Below, piece after piece: positions 14,001 through 24,499 of a stretch of 64,000 bases of DNA. Position numbers and translations under genes: made by a program. Every line of letters begins with the position of its first letter. The stretch's first letter is position 1. This DNA is from Chloranthus sessilifolius (taxonomy: Eukaryota > Streptophyta > Magnoliopsida > Chloranthales > Chloranthaceae): contig CM037590.1 of the NCBI GenBank assembly GCA_021018995.1, forward strand, positions 44,270,287-44,334,286. The letters run 5' to 3'. The notes beneath the pieces are model-generated. The model was not told the DNA's origin. It ran no database searches and worked only from the letters and a program-made list of their open reading frames with translations.

Positions 14001-15323
14001 TGCTTGTTAAGAAGCTCAAGGTATGATCATTGATGTATATGGATTTCCCTTCAACTCTTCGCACAACCAAGACTCAGGTGGAATTAAAGGCGAATTTCTG
14101 TTTTTTTCTAAAACATTTTGATGGATTACTTGGTTAAGTTTAGGGCTGTCAACGGGTCGGGTCAACCTGTTATCTGACCTGCCCTACCTAGTTTTTTATC
14201 CGGGTCAGGCACATAAATTTTACCCCATGTCGGTTCAGACTTAAAGCATCTTGCTCAGGTTGGGCAGATTTTGGCCCAACCCGACCTGAGGTGGTCTGAT
14301 TTTACATATAGGGTTTGGTGTTTAGGGGATATTGAACCGCCTTGACCCTTTGGGTTTTGTCGTGTCGACTTGGACTGGGGACTTCGTAAGTCCCTACTCG
14401 GTACTTAAGTTTTTGAATATTTAAACATATTTTATGAACTTTTGGAAGCCTAGTATGCATGCCTTACAGTAATAATCTCAATGTTTCTTAGGAAGAGCTG
14501 AGAGAAGAAAAGTCAAAGGCAAAGGAAGAAGCAGAGGACTTAATTCAAGAAATGGCTGAATTGCGATACCAGATCACGGAGATACTTGAGCAAGAATGTA
14601 AGCAACGCGCTTGTGTTGAACAAGCTTCTCTGCAGAGAATTTCTGAATTAGAGGCACAGGTATTAATATTTTGGCTTGCAGGAATTACACTTGGAATCCG
14701 TGAATTTGTGTTTGTGGAGTTCCTTGTTTCTGATTGTTGATTCATTGTCCTCTTTTACTTCTGTTGTTGGACACCAGGTACGGAAAGAACAAAGAAAATC
14801 TTTCGTTGCCACCAGACATTTTCAGAAATTAGCTGAAGAGAGATCTGTGGAGATCCAACATTTAAAGTGTGCACTAGCGGTATGTTTCTTCTTGTTAAAT
14901 AAAAGCTTAGTGGTATGTTTCTCAAAAAAATTGGAACTCCATGTTTCTCTTTTTCTGGTTCTGCATGAACAAAAATTTATCATTGGGTTCATATAGGACA
15001 GATGAGTCCCTAACTTTGTAACGTAGATATGGACATGCATGTCAGTGTCTAACATGGACACAAAGTCTCAAACACGACAGCCAAGTTACTTGTATAGTTA
15101 TATGATCATATCCAACAATTATCATTGTATAAAAAATAGTTTGTGTGAATATATATAATCACACACACACACACACACAGAGACAGAAAGAGAGAGTAGA
15201 GTAGAGAGAGAGGAGAAGGGCTCCTATACCCTTTCCCTAGGAAAGAGGCCATGTGGGTGCCACTTGGCAGTTGGCGCCTCACTCTCCATGTAGCACCTTT
15301 TCTTCTCTAGGGTTCATGCCTCC

Positions 15324-15372
<49 letters not shown>

Positions 15373-15439
15373 CTTCAAGACTCGAGCAACTATTGGTCCT
15401 CGTCATCCACTTCACTGCTACTACAGGTCGAATGTAAAT

Positions 15440-15488
<49 letters not shown>

Positions 15489-16650
15489 GCTCCTATACCC
15501 TTTCCCTAGGAAAGAGGCCATGTGGGTGCCACTTGGCAGTTGGCGCCTTACTCTCCATGTAGCGCCTTTTCTTCTCTAGGGTTCACGCCTCCATATATAT
15601 ATTTATATAGGCTTAAAGCCTCGAGCAACTATTGGTCCTCGTCATCCACTTCACTGCTACTACAGGTCGAATGTAAATGAAAAGCGCCAATTTTTTAAAT
15701 GGACCTGCTCCTGTATAGAGCATATACACCAAACCTGGTGTATTCATCTTCCCTAAAGCAAACACAGAAAACTCACTCTCTTCCATGTTTTAAGAGATTA
15801 GCCATTGACAGATCCAACACCATTAAAACCAACACCATTAATCAATCTAGGTCCATTAACACTTTAAGATACAACGCATAAACATATCCAGTGCCTTAAA
15901 AACCTTTGATTCAATGTCATTAACAGATTCATCGCCATTATTCTCTAAGATTTAACGCCATTAAAGCACCATTAAAATCTTAAGATTCATCGCCATTACA
16001 ACTCCGAGATACAACACTAATATCAGCACGTTTAAAAACCTAAGATCCAGTATGCACCATTAACGCTCTAAGATAGAGTACCATTAACAAATCCAACTCT
16101 AGGGTTTATGGTTTAATGATTACCATTATCAAATTGGTTTCTTCAGATGATTGTGCAATATATTTCTTTAATTTCAAACAGAAGACAAGCGACTTTTTCA
16201 GGTTTTAATTACTTGAATGAGAGGCTCCAACGACCTGGCAATGTGGAAGACAAATACCCCAAGCTGGTTATTGTAGAGAAGATGAATACACCAAGTTTAG
16301 TGTACTGCCCTACACTGGAGCAGGTCCCTTACGATTTAACCTTTTTATTTTTCTCTTCTAACCTGTTGTGCAAGTACAATGGATTACGTGGCCCAATGGT
16401 TACTCGAGTCTTGGGATGCCTTCATGACTCGAGTTAGAGGATCATTACTCATATATATGTATATATATCGGCGGTGATGAAAATGAACAGTGAACCAATA
16501 TTTGGTTTCACCCATCATTTTTAAAAGTATTGACCACCGTTGATTGCATGGTGGTCATTTAAAAAGTTGTCCATGTGGCACCCAAAGGTGTGTTTTGGGA
16601 TGTCACGTGGACAGAATGACCCTTCCCTACAGTTCACACTATGGAAGAGG

Positions 16651-16714
<64 letters not shown>

Positions 16715-18807
16715 CAGCTTGATTACTCTCAGATGATAGATAAATGGTCTGACGAGAATTCCTTTTAACGACTATAAACTTGATGTTGTTTCTCATGATA
16801 AATGATATGTGGCTTTGTTACTGTTCAAAGCATCTTTTTATGTCCAGTGACAAACATTTGTAGCTTAGAGCCTTGGACCCAAACAAGAGTTTTCCAGATA
16901 TAAATAGGGCGACTCCAGGAAACCAACATGTCTATATAGTTAAATAGTGCTGTTGAAAGCTATATTATTATATTAATATTAGTTCATAATAATTTATATA
17001 TAGAAAATTTTCGCTATGTATTTAGAACAAAACATTATAACTATGTAAATACTATCAAGCTAATACTTCCAAAAACATGAATGAAATATAACTTGAACGT
17101 TTTCCTTGATAGCCAGCTATTTACCTTTCAATAGAATTCCGCTTACGAATTGATGATTGAATGATTACTCCCTAGTGATAAATGATATTCAACTCTGATA
17201 TGGCATAAAGCAACAGACAAAGAGGTGTAAATATGATATTACTAGCTGGTTCAATTGCTCACTTGCGTTCCCTTTATACCCCATTTACTTCCACGGTTCC
17301 ACCCATCATTTGATAGCAAAATGACACCTCTCCCTACTTGATTACAATAATCCACCCCATCTTATATAATTTATTTCAAGAATATCCTAGTTGGGTTAGA
17401 TTGTAAACCTGTACTCATTTACACCATTTTTTTCCCAAATTGTCCAACCCTCATAGTGCAAATTTGGAATCTTAGAGAACAAATTTCACTCTCTACATGC
17501 CCTTCACAAATCCAACCACAATGTTATGTATGTGAATGAAAAAAAATATGAGATATAGGAAAATAGAAATATGGTTAACTTATTTGAATAGTATATTTAG
17601 AATAGCAAGCGTGGGGACGAAAATTGGAGTGTCCAGCTATGCGGAAGGAACAAAAAGAACCCAAGTAATGTTCTTGTCATGTAGAGTCAAATAAGCGTTG
17701 GGTTGGTTACAGAAGAGAACCAAAACTTTTGGTTATGATGCAACAGCTTCTAACTTCTCATGGTTGTGGGCACTTTTGGAAGTTACTGGTCTAATCAGTG
17801 TATTCAAACTTTTTATTTATTTATCGGTACAGTGTATTCAAACTTTTGTAGGTCAATAACGTCGCATATGGATATCATCACCCTTTTCTCTAGTTTCTTA
17901 TGGTGTGCTTGGCATGAGACGAACAGGGGCGCGCCAGGGGCCCGCCCGCTCCCTGCCAGAGCAGTTTTAAACTGCTCTGGGAAAGCCATCCCTGCCAATG
18001 TTCTTTCAGCTCCTCGCCTGCTCCTCGTCAGCTCCCCAGTGGAGGGCGGGGAGCATTGCCAACCAGACCCTTAAATTGTCCTTTGGTACCCATTTTGGTC
18101 TTGTACTCTCTGCCTAATGAGTTTTAATCTCTATAAATGTAAAAATTCTCTATGGTCAACTTTCAAATAGATCGATTTAAAGAAATTAGGACATGATCCT
18201 CAATTTTTTGCGAATACATAATCTAACCATAAAGATGCTTGAACGCTGTCAATTTCATTTCCCTTCTCTTAATATATTGGCCAGTTTGGTCAGAGGTACT
18301 CTAAAAATATTCTTATCTGCTATCTCAGATTGGCTGAAGTGCCATTGCAAGTCTTTTTCACTCCGAACGGTCAATCAAACCACCCTGATCGAATGGGAGA
18401 ATCTCACTGCATCTGCATCCATGATCTTTGGCCATCTTAGATATGTAACAACTTTACCGATAAAAAAAAGATACGTAACAACTTACAAACTAAGAGTAAT
18501 CAATATCCCTACATTTGTAAATTGCCATTCCACCTTATAGACTTGCTGACCGAGATCTTTTTACTAAATCTCATTTCAGGGATCGCAAGCAACATCAAAA
18601 AACCTACCAAATGTTTGTCAGAGAACTATAGTTTGTAGCTGTGGATTGTGTGAACTTTCAGAAAATTTACGCAATTGCTTCAGCAAAGAACTAGCAATAG
18701 ATGGTGAATCTACCAAAGAGGACTGCACGGGTGGGATTTTCCATCAAGCGGCATTAGCTTGGGATATAGAGGAACCTGCGATCACAGAGACAGAAGGATC
18801 AAACTGA
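928..18807 (+). CDS. Plant coiled-coil (myosin-heavy-chain-like) protein, C-terminal part, 8 exons
   Basis: Exons: 928-1008, 1347-1418, 8334-8436, 8577-9201, 13885-14020, 14492-14659, 14778-14879, 18580-18807 (TGA 18805-18807). Every intron is GT-AG and every join keeps the frame: 1515 bases, 504 residues plus stop. The 5' end is outside the window. The protein is mostly Glu/Lys/Leu-rich coiled coil: CRELRKEKDTLRESL in exons 1-2, HVHSLELKLAEVGKL in exon 4, then a non-helical CGEVLGPFLSKLA patch in exon 5, and a charged block with AELRYQITEILEQECKQ and ACVEQASLQRISELEAQ in exon 6. The last exon is Cys/Ser-rich and not helical. There is no motor or membrane domain in this part. It looks like one of the plant-specific long coiled-coil proteins annotated as myosin- or paramyosin-like; the exact family and function are not established. 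A small exon could be missing between exons 2 and 3. Introns of 6.9, 4.7 and 3.7 kb are transposon-filled. Confidence 0.85.
1869..2929 (-). mobile_element. Solo LTR (about 1.06 kb), family A
   Basis: Read on the minus strand it begins TGATGGGGACATCAGATC and ends TTGCATCA, so it has TG...CA ends. The flanks CTATG (1864-1868) and CTATT (2930-2934) are a near-perfect 5-bp target duplication. A minus-strand TATA box (CTATATAAAGG) lies at about 2512-2522. A run of short ACGTCCGT/ATGTCC-like repeats fills 2616-2760. There is no second LTR or gag-pol, so it is a solo LTR left by recombination. Its first bases match the solo LTR at 11111. It sits in intron 2 of the coiled-coil gene, opposite to transcription. 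Confidence 0.75.
3100..3600. repeat. Unclassified repeat-derived stretch with internal direct repeats
   Basis: The phrase TATAATGGGGGCAAGTGCAT occurs twice (about 3390 and 3467) in similar surroundings, and 3294-3360 holds a copy of the dispersed GAATCAGA...ATCTTGAGATCAT module seen elsewhere in the window. I see no coding sequence. Probably a decayed transposon inside the long intron. Confidence 0.4.
5031..5241 (-). mobile_element. tRNA-derived SINE, copy 1
   Basis: Reading on the minus strand from CCTCAAGGGGTTAGGCGAG, this 211-bp unit is collinear with the SINE at 55214-55418. The head is tRNA-like, with a weak box A and a box B-like GTGTTTGAATCTCC; the tail is (AAAT)n-rich. Flanks ACATGCTCCAATA (5018-5030) and ACGTGTTCCAATA (5242-5254) form a 13-bp target duplication with two differences, so it is older than copy 2. 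The short ORFs read across it are not genes. Confidence 0.8.
5329..5594. repeat. Tandem duplication, about 131-135 bp per unit, of a dispersed repeat
   Basis: Units 5329-5463 and 5464-5594 are over 90 percent alike by eye. Each holds a hairpin-like CACCACTTTGGTGTTTAAATG core. The same kind of module (catttaaacacca...) appears at 4790-5015, 37310-37760, 54770-55940 and 58870-59040, so it is a dispersed family of unknown class. Confidence 0.7.
5990..6310. repeat. Degenerate minisatellite, about 55-60 bp period
   Basis: The phrase 'tcatttctagctttgctcag' and variants (tttccagcttcatccc, tttctaatcttgcttgtt, tttccagccttgttagag) recur four or five times at roughly even spacing. It is strongly diverged and has no open frame. 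It lies in the 6.9-kb intron. Confidence 0.5.
10382..11088. mobile_element. TIR element with AGGCGCTAGGTGCA ends
   Basis: The left end TGTTGTCAAAGGCGCTAGGT and the right end (reverse complement TGTTATCGAAGGCACTAGGT) are imperfect terminal inverted repeats of at least 20 bp. The interior is very AT-rich, contains a tRNA-like segment and an (AT)n run at about 10947-11006, and has no coding sequence. The end type recalls a plant hAT MITE, but I find no clear 8-bp duplication. A solo LTR begins 22 bp further on. Confidence 0.55.
10830..10890 (+). other. tRNA-derived pol III promoter remnant
   Basis: TAGCTCAATGG (10837-10847) fits a box A and GGTTCAAGAAC (10880-10890) is a near box B, at tRNA-like spacing. 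The sequence between does not fold into a proper anticodon arm, so this is not a tRNA gene. It is best read as the head of a decayed SINE inside the AT-rich element. Confidence 0.45.
11111..12154 (+). mobile_element. Solo LTR (about 1.04 kb), family A
   Basis: It starts TTATGAGGACACAAGATC (the TG start mutated to TT) and ends TTTTCCTGCATCA. AAAGT lies on both sides (11106-11110 and 12155-12159) as a 5-bp target duplication. The start aligns with that of the LTR at 1869-2929. A TATA box CTATAAATAG lies at 11533-11542. Upstream of it, 11310-11440 is packed with CGAGCGAG/GCTCGC-type short repeats. Downstream, TTTAGTGCGAGGCCAATTT matches the TRIM LTRs (TTTGGTGTGAGGCCAATTT). No internal retroelement genes are present. 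Confidence 0.75.
12155..13284. repeat. Intron sequence with imperfect tandem repeats
   Basis: Between 12390 and 12640, and again at 12840-13000, an imperfect unit of about 125 bp recurs (TTTGATATA..., then CTTCTATTTATTCATAT, then a TGTGTTGCAT-like phrase). The 172-codon open frame here runs on through the neighbouring MITE and shows no protein family, so I do not call it a gene. Confidence 0.4.
13293..13436. mobile_element. hAT-type MITE, 144 bp, perfect 18-bp TIRs
   Basis: The element runs from CAAGGATCAAAATTTCGG to its exact reverse complement. It is flanked by the 8-bp duplication ACTCAGCC (13285-13292 and 13437-13444). The size of the duplication points to an hAT transposase acting in trans. 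It lies in the intron between exons 4 and 5 of the coiled-coil gene. A relative lies at 30002-30179. Confidence 0.9.
14151..14400. mobile_element. Degenerate hAT-like MITE
   Basis: It begins TAGGGCTGTCAACGGGTCGGG, the same terminal sequence as the MITE at 31515-31940, and continues with GACCTG/GGGTCAGG-type sequence typical of that family. The right end is not clear. It fills most of the short intron between exons 5 and 6. Confidence 0.5.
15213..15680. repeat. Tandem duplication interrupted by microsatellites
   Basis: 15213-15440 and 15482-15680 are near-identical copies (both begin GAGAAGGGCTCCTATACCC and end TCGAATGTAAATGA). The first carries a long (AT)n at about 15324-15371 where the second has only a short one, and an (AG)n run separates the copies. 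It lies in the last intron of the coiled-coil gene. Confidence 0.85.
15701..16327. mobile_element. MITE-like element with about 50-bp TIRs
   Basis: The left end GGACCTGCTCC...TTGGTGTATTCATCTTC-type sequence (15701-15751) is inverted at 16278-16327 with about 80 percent identity. The interior is a series of degenerate CCATTAA...TAAGAT repeats with no coding potential. I find no convincing target duplication, so the superfamily is open. Confidence 0.65.
16440..16830. repeat. (CT)n(AT)n microsatellite and intron sequence
   Basis: A (CT)n run joins an (AT)n run at about 16649-16711. The IYIYIY-type open frames it creates in several phases are artefacts. There is no other feature in this piece of the last intron. 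Confidence 0.8.
17905..18072. mobile_element. GC-rich MITE-like patch with a 25-bp palindrome
   Basis: A sharply GC-rich block in an AT-rich intron. The right edge GCATTGCCAACCAGACCC and the left edge TGCTTGGCATGAGAC look like weak inverted ends. At its centre, 17956-17980 is a perfect inverted repeat with 12-base arms and a one-base centre. It reads like a MITE, but the superfamily is unknown. Confidence 0.45.
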
Positions 18808-18985
18808 CACCTACCATGTAATTTGATTGAAGGCTGCCGCAGTATCGGAAGGTTTGCTATTCTAATGCCAAAATGTGAAGTTTATGTTGTATGATCTCAA
18901 TTCATTCTATTAACATCTGTTTCAGACCCGATAATTTTTGTTAATATATAGTTTTAAATGGCATAAGGCTCTATAAGAAAATAAT

Positions 18986-20878
18986 TGATGCGAACTTTAG
19001 ATCTGCATGTTTGAATCGTAGTCGGATAAAGAGGAAACGCCAAAAGAAAAAGTGGACCCACGAATGGATTTTAAAAAAAGGTCCGTTAAAGACTCATGTG
19101 CACAATAATTTAGGTAATATTTTACTTAGGCTTAGTTTCTTTTCTTATGATGATTCTTTTAATAAGTGACTTGTTTTAAGACTAGTTTCCTTATTTGAAT
19201 TATTTAGGGGTCAAACACATATATGTGATATGTTACTGTTAATCCTGCCACTTTCTGCGCAACCATCGGAAAAATGATCATAAGTCTATTAATATGTGTC
19301 GGAATTGTGTGATTTTTGTCTTGTTGGAAAGCTATTTCGATAAGCTTTCAAACAAGACCAATTTCACGTCGATCGGACATCTTTTGACCCTTTAAAAGTG
19401 ATCGCGTAATAAAAAAACGGAATTAATAGTGAAAGTAATTGTGACCGTTAGATTAGAAAGTTTTAATGATTGATTAGGAGTTTTATTTTAAGTAGTATTC
19501 CTAATTTTTTTTTTCTTATAAATACACATTGTAATCTCTTATGAGAATTAGTATTGATGATGAATGAAAATTATGAGTTTTGCTTTGTGCGAATTCTAGA
19601 GAACCTGAGATGAGTTTTCGATAGAATAGTGATTCTTCTCCCGCTTGCGGTTTGGTGTGAGGCCAATTTTCTTTCTTTGAGCGATTCCTTGGATTTTCTT
19701 CTTCTATCCCTATTTTTCCTTTTATTTTTTTGCGTTAATTGAAGAGCGAGAACCTTAATCCCTATCTTGTGGGATTTACGCTATTTTAGGGTTAGCATAC
19801 GATTTTTCTCGCATTAAATTGGTATCAAAATCCAAGTTCAACACTCGGCATGTGAAGTCCATCATGAGTAAAGAACAATTTATCGAAGTCTTGCACAAGT
19901 TGAATGGATTCATGATGGTTAAAATGGGATTGTTCGTGGATCGACAAAAATTCCTTGATTTGTATCAGATAATTGATACGATTAGACAAGCATGGGAGGC
20001 AGTGAAAACTAGATCGCAGAGTCTGAGATATTTGAATTCAACACCTCGATATTGGTCAGTTTTATATGATCGAGCATTTACTCTTGAGATTAGACGTGAG
20101 TTAACAAATACACGTCGGATAGTAGTCATTAAACAAGGGTCTCGTTCAAGAATCATGTGCACATTAATTTAGGCAATATTTTATCTAGGCTTAGTTTACT
20201 TTCTTATTAGGATTCTTTTAATAAGTGACTTGTTTTAGGACTAGTTTTCTTATTTGAATTATTTAGGGGTCAAGTACATATATGTGATATGTTACTGTTA
20301 ATTCCGTCACTTTCTGCGCAATCATCGGAAAAATGATCATAAGTCTATCAATATGTGTCGGAATTGTGTGATTCTTTTTTTGTTGGAAAGCTACTTCGAT
20401 AAGTTTTCAGACAAGACCAATTTCACGTCAATCGGATATCGTTTGATCCTTCAAAAGTGATCGTGTGATAAAAAAAAAATGGGATTAATGGTGAAAGTAA
20501 TTGTGACCGTTAGATTAGAAAGTTTTAATGATTGATTAGGAGTTTTATTTTAAGTAGTATTTCTAGTTTTTTTTTTCCTTATAAATACATATTGTAATAT
20601 CTTATGAGAATTAGTATTGATGATGAATGAAAATAATGAGTTTTGCTTTGTGCGAATTTTAGAAAACTTGATATGAGTTTTCAATAGAAGAGTGATTCTT
20701 TTCCCACTTGCAGTTTGGTGTGAGGCTAACTTTCTTCCTTGGAGCGATTTCTTGGATTTTCTTCTTCTTACCCTTATTTTTCTTTTATTTTTTTGTGTTA
20801 ATTGAAGAGTGAGAACCCTAACTCCTATCTTGTAAGATTTACGCTATTTTAGAGTTAGTGTGCGATTTTCCTGCATCA
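18986..20878 (+). mobile_element. TRIM-like LTR retrotransposon (1.9 kb) with ATAAT duplication
   Basis: Two direct LTRs, about 18986-19816 and about 20067-20878, are roughly 90 percent alike over most of their length. The 5' LTR starts TGATGCG; the 3' LTR ends CCTGCATCA. ATAAT flanks the element (18981-18985 and 20879-20883). Right after the 5' LTR, TTGGTATCAAAATCCAAG resembles the initiator-tRNA-Met primer site (TGGTATCAGAGC) with changes. TATA boxes lie at about 19517 and 20580. The interior is only about 250 bp with no gag-pol, so it would need another element's proteins. It starts about 180 bp after the stop of the coiled-coil gene. Confidence 0.85.
19817..20066 (+). other. TRIM internal domain with an open frame of unknown origin
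   Basis: The internal segment stays open in one frame (about 80 codons, starting at the primer-site region and running into the 3' LTR). It includes SKEQFIEVLHKLNGFMMV and RQKFLDLYQIIDTIRQAW. I recognise no gag or host domain. It could be a gag remnant or a captured exon. The start of the 3' LTR at about 20067 is inferred from LTR length, since alignment is poor there. Confidence 0.4.
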
Positions 20879-21594
20879 ATAATGTTATTTCAGAGAATGA
20901 TGCCGGTGCCCGTGTTTGGATGGTCTGCGATGGGGTACAATACAATCCACAACAAAACGGCACCTTAAAGCTGTCAAATGCTTTTAAAAAGTACCGCTAA
21001 AATAAATTTGGAGATTTTGTGGATAACTGTTTATTTTAATTGTTTGACTGGTTCGAATCAGATAATAAAAATAGTTTTTGATACAATCTTCTACTCTCTC
21101 ACCAACATAGAGAAAAATTTCGCAGAAAAGAGGGTCAAATGAAAATTTCGATAGTTTTCAGCGAAATTTTGCCAAATTTTCTAAAAAGAGGATCAACTGA
21201 AATTTCAATAAATTTTGATTTTTTTTAATGTTAAATTATTATTTTTTAAATAATTATTTTAAATATGTTAGTAATTTAGTATATATTATAGTAATTTTTA
21301 AAAAAATATATTAAATATATTTTTTTATATTTTACTTCTCCATAACTTTTCCTAATTTTTTATTTTTTTAGAAAGGTGTCGAATTTGTCACATATGGAAA
21401 AAAAAAACTAGATAAGGGCTTTTTTTGTTAGTTATAAAGAAATAACTCTTATATGATAAAATGGTTTATTTTTTCTCGAAATTAGAGTTGTTCAAAATTT
21501 CGGCCGAAACTAGAAATCGGCCGAAACTAAAAACCGAAACATTTTAGGTTTTAACTTGTTTTAAGTTTTATTTAGATGAAAACACGAGGAATGT

Positions 21595-21800
21595 GGTAAA
21601 GTAAAATAATATTGCTATACTTTCCCATGAATACTTAAGTTGTAGGAAATCGTGAGATTTTTTAGTGTTTTGCTATTTGGATAATCACATTGCTAATTAG
21701 GAAAATGCAGAATTAGCCAAATCTTGTGTTTGAATATATATACAGGAAATTATAAGAAAATAACATATCATAATAAAAAAATAGTCATAATATCATAAAA
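21595..21800 (+). repeat. Partial direct copy of the fold-back arm
   Basis: The segment running AAAGTAAAATAATATTGC...TATTTGGATAA...TTGTGTTTGAATA repeats, in direct orientation, the outer part of the fold-back arm at 22415, and is inverted relative to 23890-24090. It is probably the end of a related element or an earlier arm of the same one. Confidence 0.6.
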
Positions 21801-22414
21801 GATCATCCAAATTAAAAAAATAATGTAATATCATAAAAATGATCTACAAAAATGACCATCCACATAACTTAAAATGTAAGAAAAGACATTTGCAAGTAAT
21901 ATAAAAGGCCATTGAAGAACAAAGTAAAAAATACATCCACATGAATAAGAAGACATCTCTTACTAAATATAAAAGAGATGAAGAGAAAAAAATAAAAATT
22001 ACATGAATTAATTTCATGTAGAAGAGATGAAAGAAAAATGAAAATTTTATGAATCAATAAACTTTAAGAAAATATGATAATATAAGGAATGTCAGGATTT
22101 GAACGCAAAAAAAAATAAACGAGAGAAGAACATAGAAAGATAGAATAGATAAAATTCCAGATTAAATTGTTTATCGTGCTTTTTAATAATATGATAAGAA
22201 AGTGTAGTGTATAAATAAGATTACAAATATAACCATCGACGGTTACCTAATAATAATTAGTTTAGAAAACTACAATTGGTTTAAACAATTGACTCTAATA
22301 TGACCAGCTGTATTGGAGAGAAGGAAGGCTCCTAAGGCTCAAAAGATAAAAATCGAGTTTGCAGTTTTCCTTTATTTCCCTTGAAACCAAATAGCCCCTT
22401 AAGGTTAATACCTT

Positions 22415-24090
22415 CTGGGAAAGTAAAATAATATTCCTATATTTTCCTTCGATACCTATGTTTTAGGAAATCATGGGATTCCTTTGTTTTATGTTATTTG
22501 GATAACCTGATTTGCTAGTTGGGAAAACACACAATTAATTAAATCCTATGTTAAGTTTTTTTTTTTTTACATATTTTTGTGAATTGCTCTAGTGGTTGAC
22601 TTAGTGTTTTGTAAAACTTAGATTATAGGTATAAATCTTGTTTTGTGTAATAAATTGTTTATTTTTTTAATTAATTATACTAGACCATATACACCATATA
22701 TATGAGTATATAGCTCTACAATATAGTAGAGCTCATTGTGAGAGAAATCTCTCCAAAAATAAGTCTATGCAATACCTAAATAGATGGAGGAGGGGAACTT
22801 AAAGATAGACCAAAATTGTAAAATTTAGTTAAAAAAAAAATCAAAGAAGAAATATTTGTTATGAAAATAAATACCATAAAAAAAATTGTTTGAAGATTTT
22901 TGATAATTTTGGATAGTTAAGATAATTTTGGATGGATGAGAATCCATTGATATAAATTAGGACCCCTAAAGCTTATTAATAAATTTTTAAAAAGTTTGGG
23001 TGGTCAATTGATGTGTGTCATATAGAATCAACATTAGACCGTCTAATAGGGGCGTCATAATCTTAAGATCTATAATGAGAAAGATGGAAAAAAAAATAAT
23101 TCTGATTCAAATCAGTCAATAGTTTTCGCCTGTGAAAAAATTATGTGGTATTACTAAACGGGTGAGAAGAGTCGTATGGATGAGAAGTGTGAAGGATTGG
23201 AAGATAGAAAATTTAGGGACCCCCTCGACATTTGTTTTAAGATTTTGATGGAAAATAGAAAGATAATTTTCGACTCTTGGATGTCATCCAAATAACGGGA
23301 ATTGGGCAATTCATTTGTTGCATATGAGTTTTTCCTTATTTCTCTTTGTTTTCCTTCTCACCCGTTTAATAATATCACACAAGTTTTCCTTGTCACCCGT
23401 TTAGTAATACCACACAATTTGTTTACAAACGAAAATCATTGACTGATTTGAATCAGACGATGGAGATTGTTTTTTTTTCAATCTTTCTCTTGATAGATCT
23501 TAAGATCATGATGCCCCTATCAGACGGTCTGATATTGATTCTATATGACACACATCCCCAAAAATCAGAGACTGAGCCACGTTATGACTTAGGTGGTCAA
23601 TTGACCACCCAAACTTTCTAAAAATTTGTTACTAAGCTTTAGGAGTCATAATTTATACTAGTAGATTCTCATCCATTCAAAATTATCTCACATATATGGT
23701 ATATATTCTCTATTATAATTAATTAAAAAATAATAAATAATTTATTACACGTAACAAGGTTTGAACCTAGAACCTAACATTCACAAAGCACTAAGTCAAC
23801 CACTAAGCAATTAACTAAGATATGTAAAGAGAAAAAAAAACTTTATATATATATATATATATAAGTTTTTGGTCATTTGACTATTTTTTTTATTAGGATA
23901 TGTTATTTTTCTACAATTTCCTACATATGTATCCAAACACAAGATTTGATTAAACTTACGTTTTCTCAATTAGTAATGTGGTTATCCAAACAACGGAAAA
24001 TAAAGGGAAATGAAGGGATTCCATGATTTCCTATAACTTAGGTATCCATGGAAAAATATAAGAATATTATTTTATTTTCCTACGTTTTCG
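22415..24090. mobile_element. Long fold-back element, arms of about 740 bp
   Basis: The left arm, about 22415-23165, is repeated inverted at about 23350-24090, leaving a loop of about 185 bp. Matching landmarks: AAAGTAAAATAATATTCC against its inverse near 24075; TAGTGGTTGACTTAGTG against its inverse near 23795; GGTCAATTGATGTGTGTCATATAGAATC-type sequence against its inverse at 23545; ACTAAACGGGTGAG against its inverse at about 23355. Identity looks like 80 to 85 percent. There is no transposase. The class is unknown; a MULE-like or other TIR element is possible. Confidence 0.7.
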
Positions 24091-24499
24091 TATTTTTATT
24101 AAAATAGACTCTAAATGTTTTTGAAAGAAAAAATTATAATTGCAACCTATTTTTCTATGCACTTAAATAATATTATATTATCGATTTCTTATCGGTTCGA
24201 TTTCGATTTTAAAATATTATTATATTATCGGTTTGGTTTTGAGTTTTTTATATTTAAATCGAAACCATACCAATAACCTAATAAATCACTTTTACAAAAT
24301 GAAACTAATGTCTTAAAACAGAATCGAAATTTCGGTAGGTCGGGTCAGTGCGAGCCCTACTAAAAGCCCTTGAAAAACTGCCATTAACTCATTAAGAGGC
24401 CTCTAAATTTTAATGATCCTGGATGAAGCCTCTAAGGATCACTATTCAATCCGCAGCTCGCACGTGCATTATACAATATAGAAAAATTTTGCATGTTAA

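Noticed and set aside
14545..14745. Minus-strand frame opposite exon 6
   Set aside because: Shadow of the real exon, whose + reading has conserved coiled-coil sequence and matched splice phases.
17760..18074. 104-codon frame in a GC-rich block
   Set aside because: The block looks like a MITE with a palindrome; no protein family is seen.
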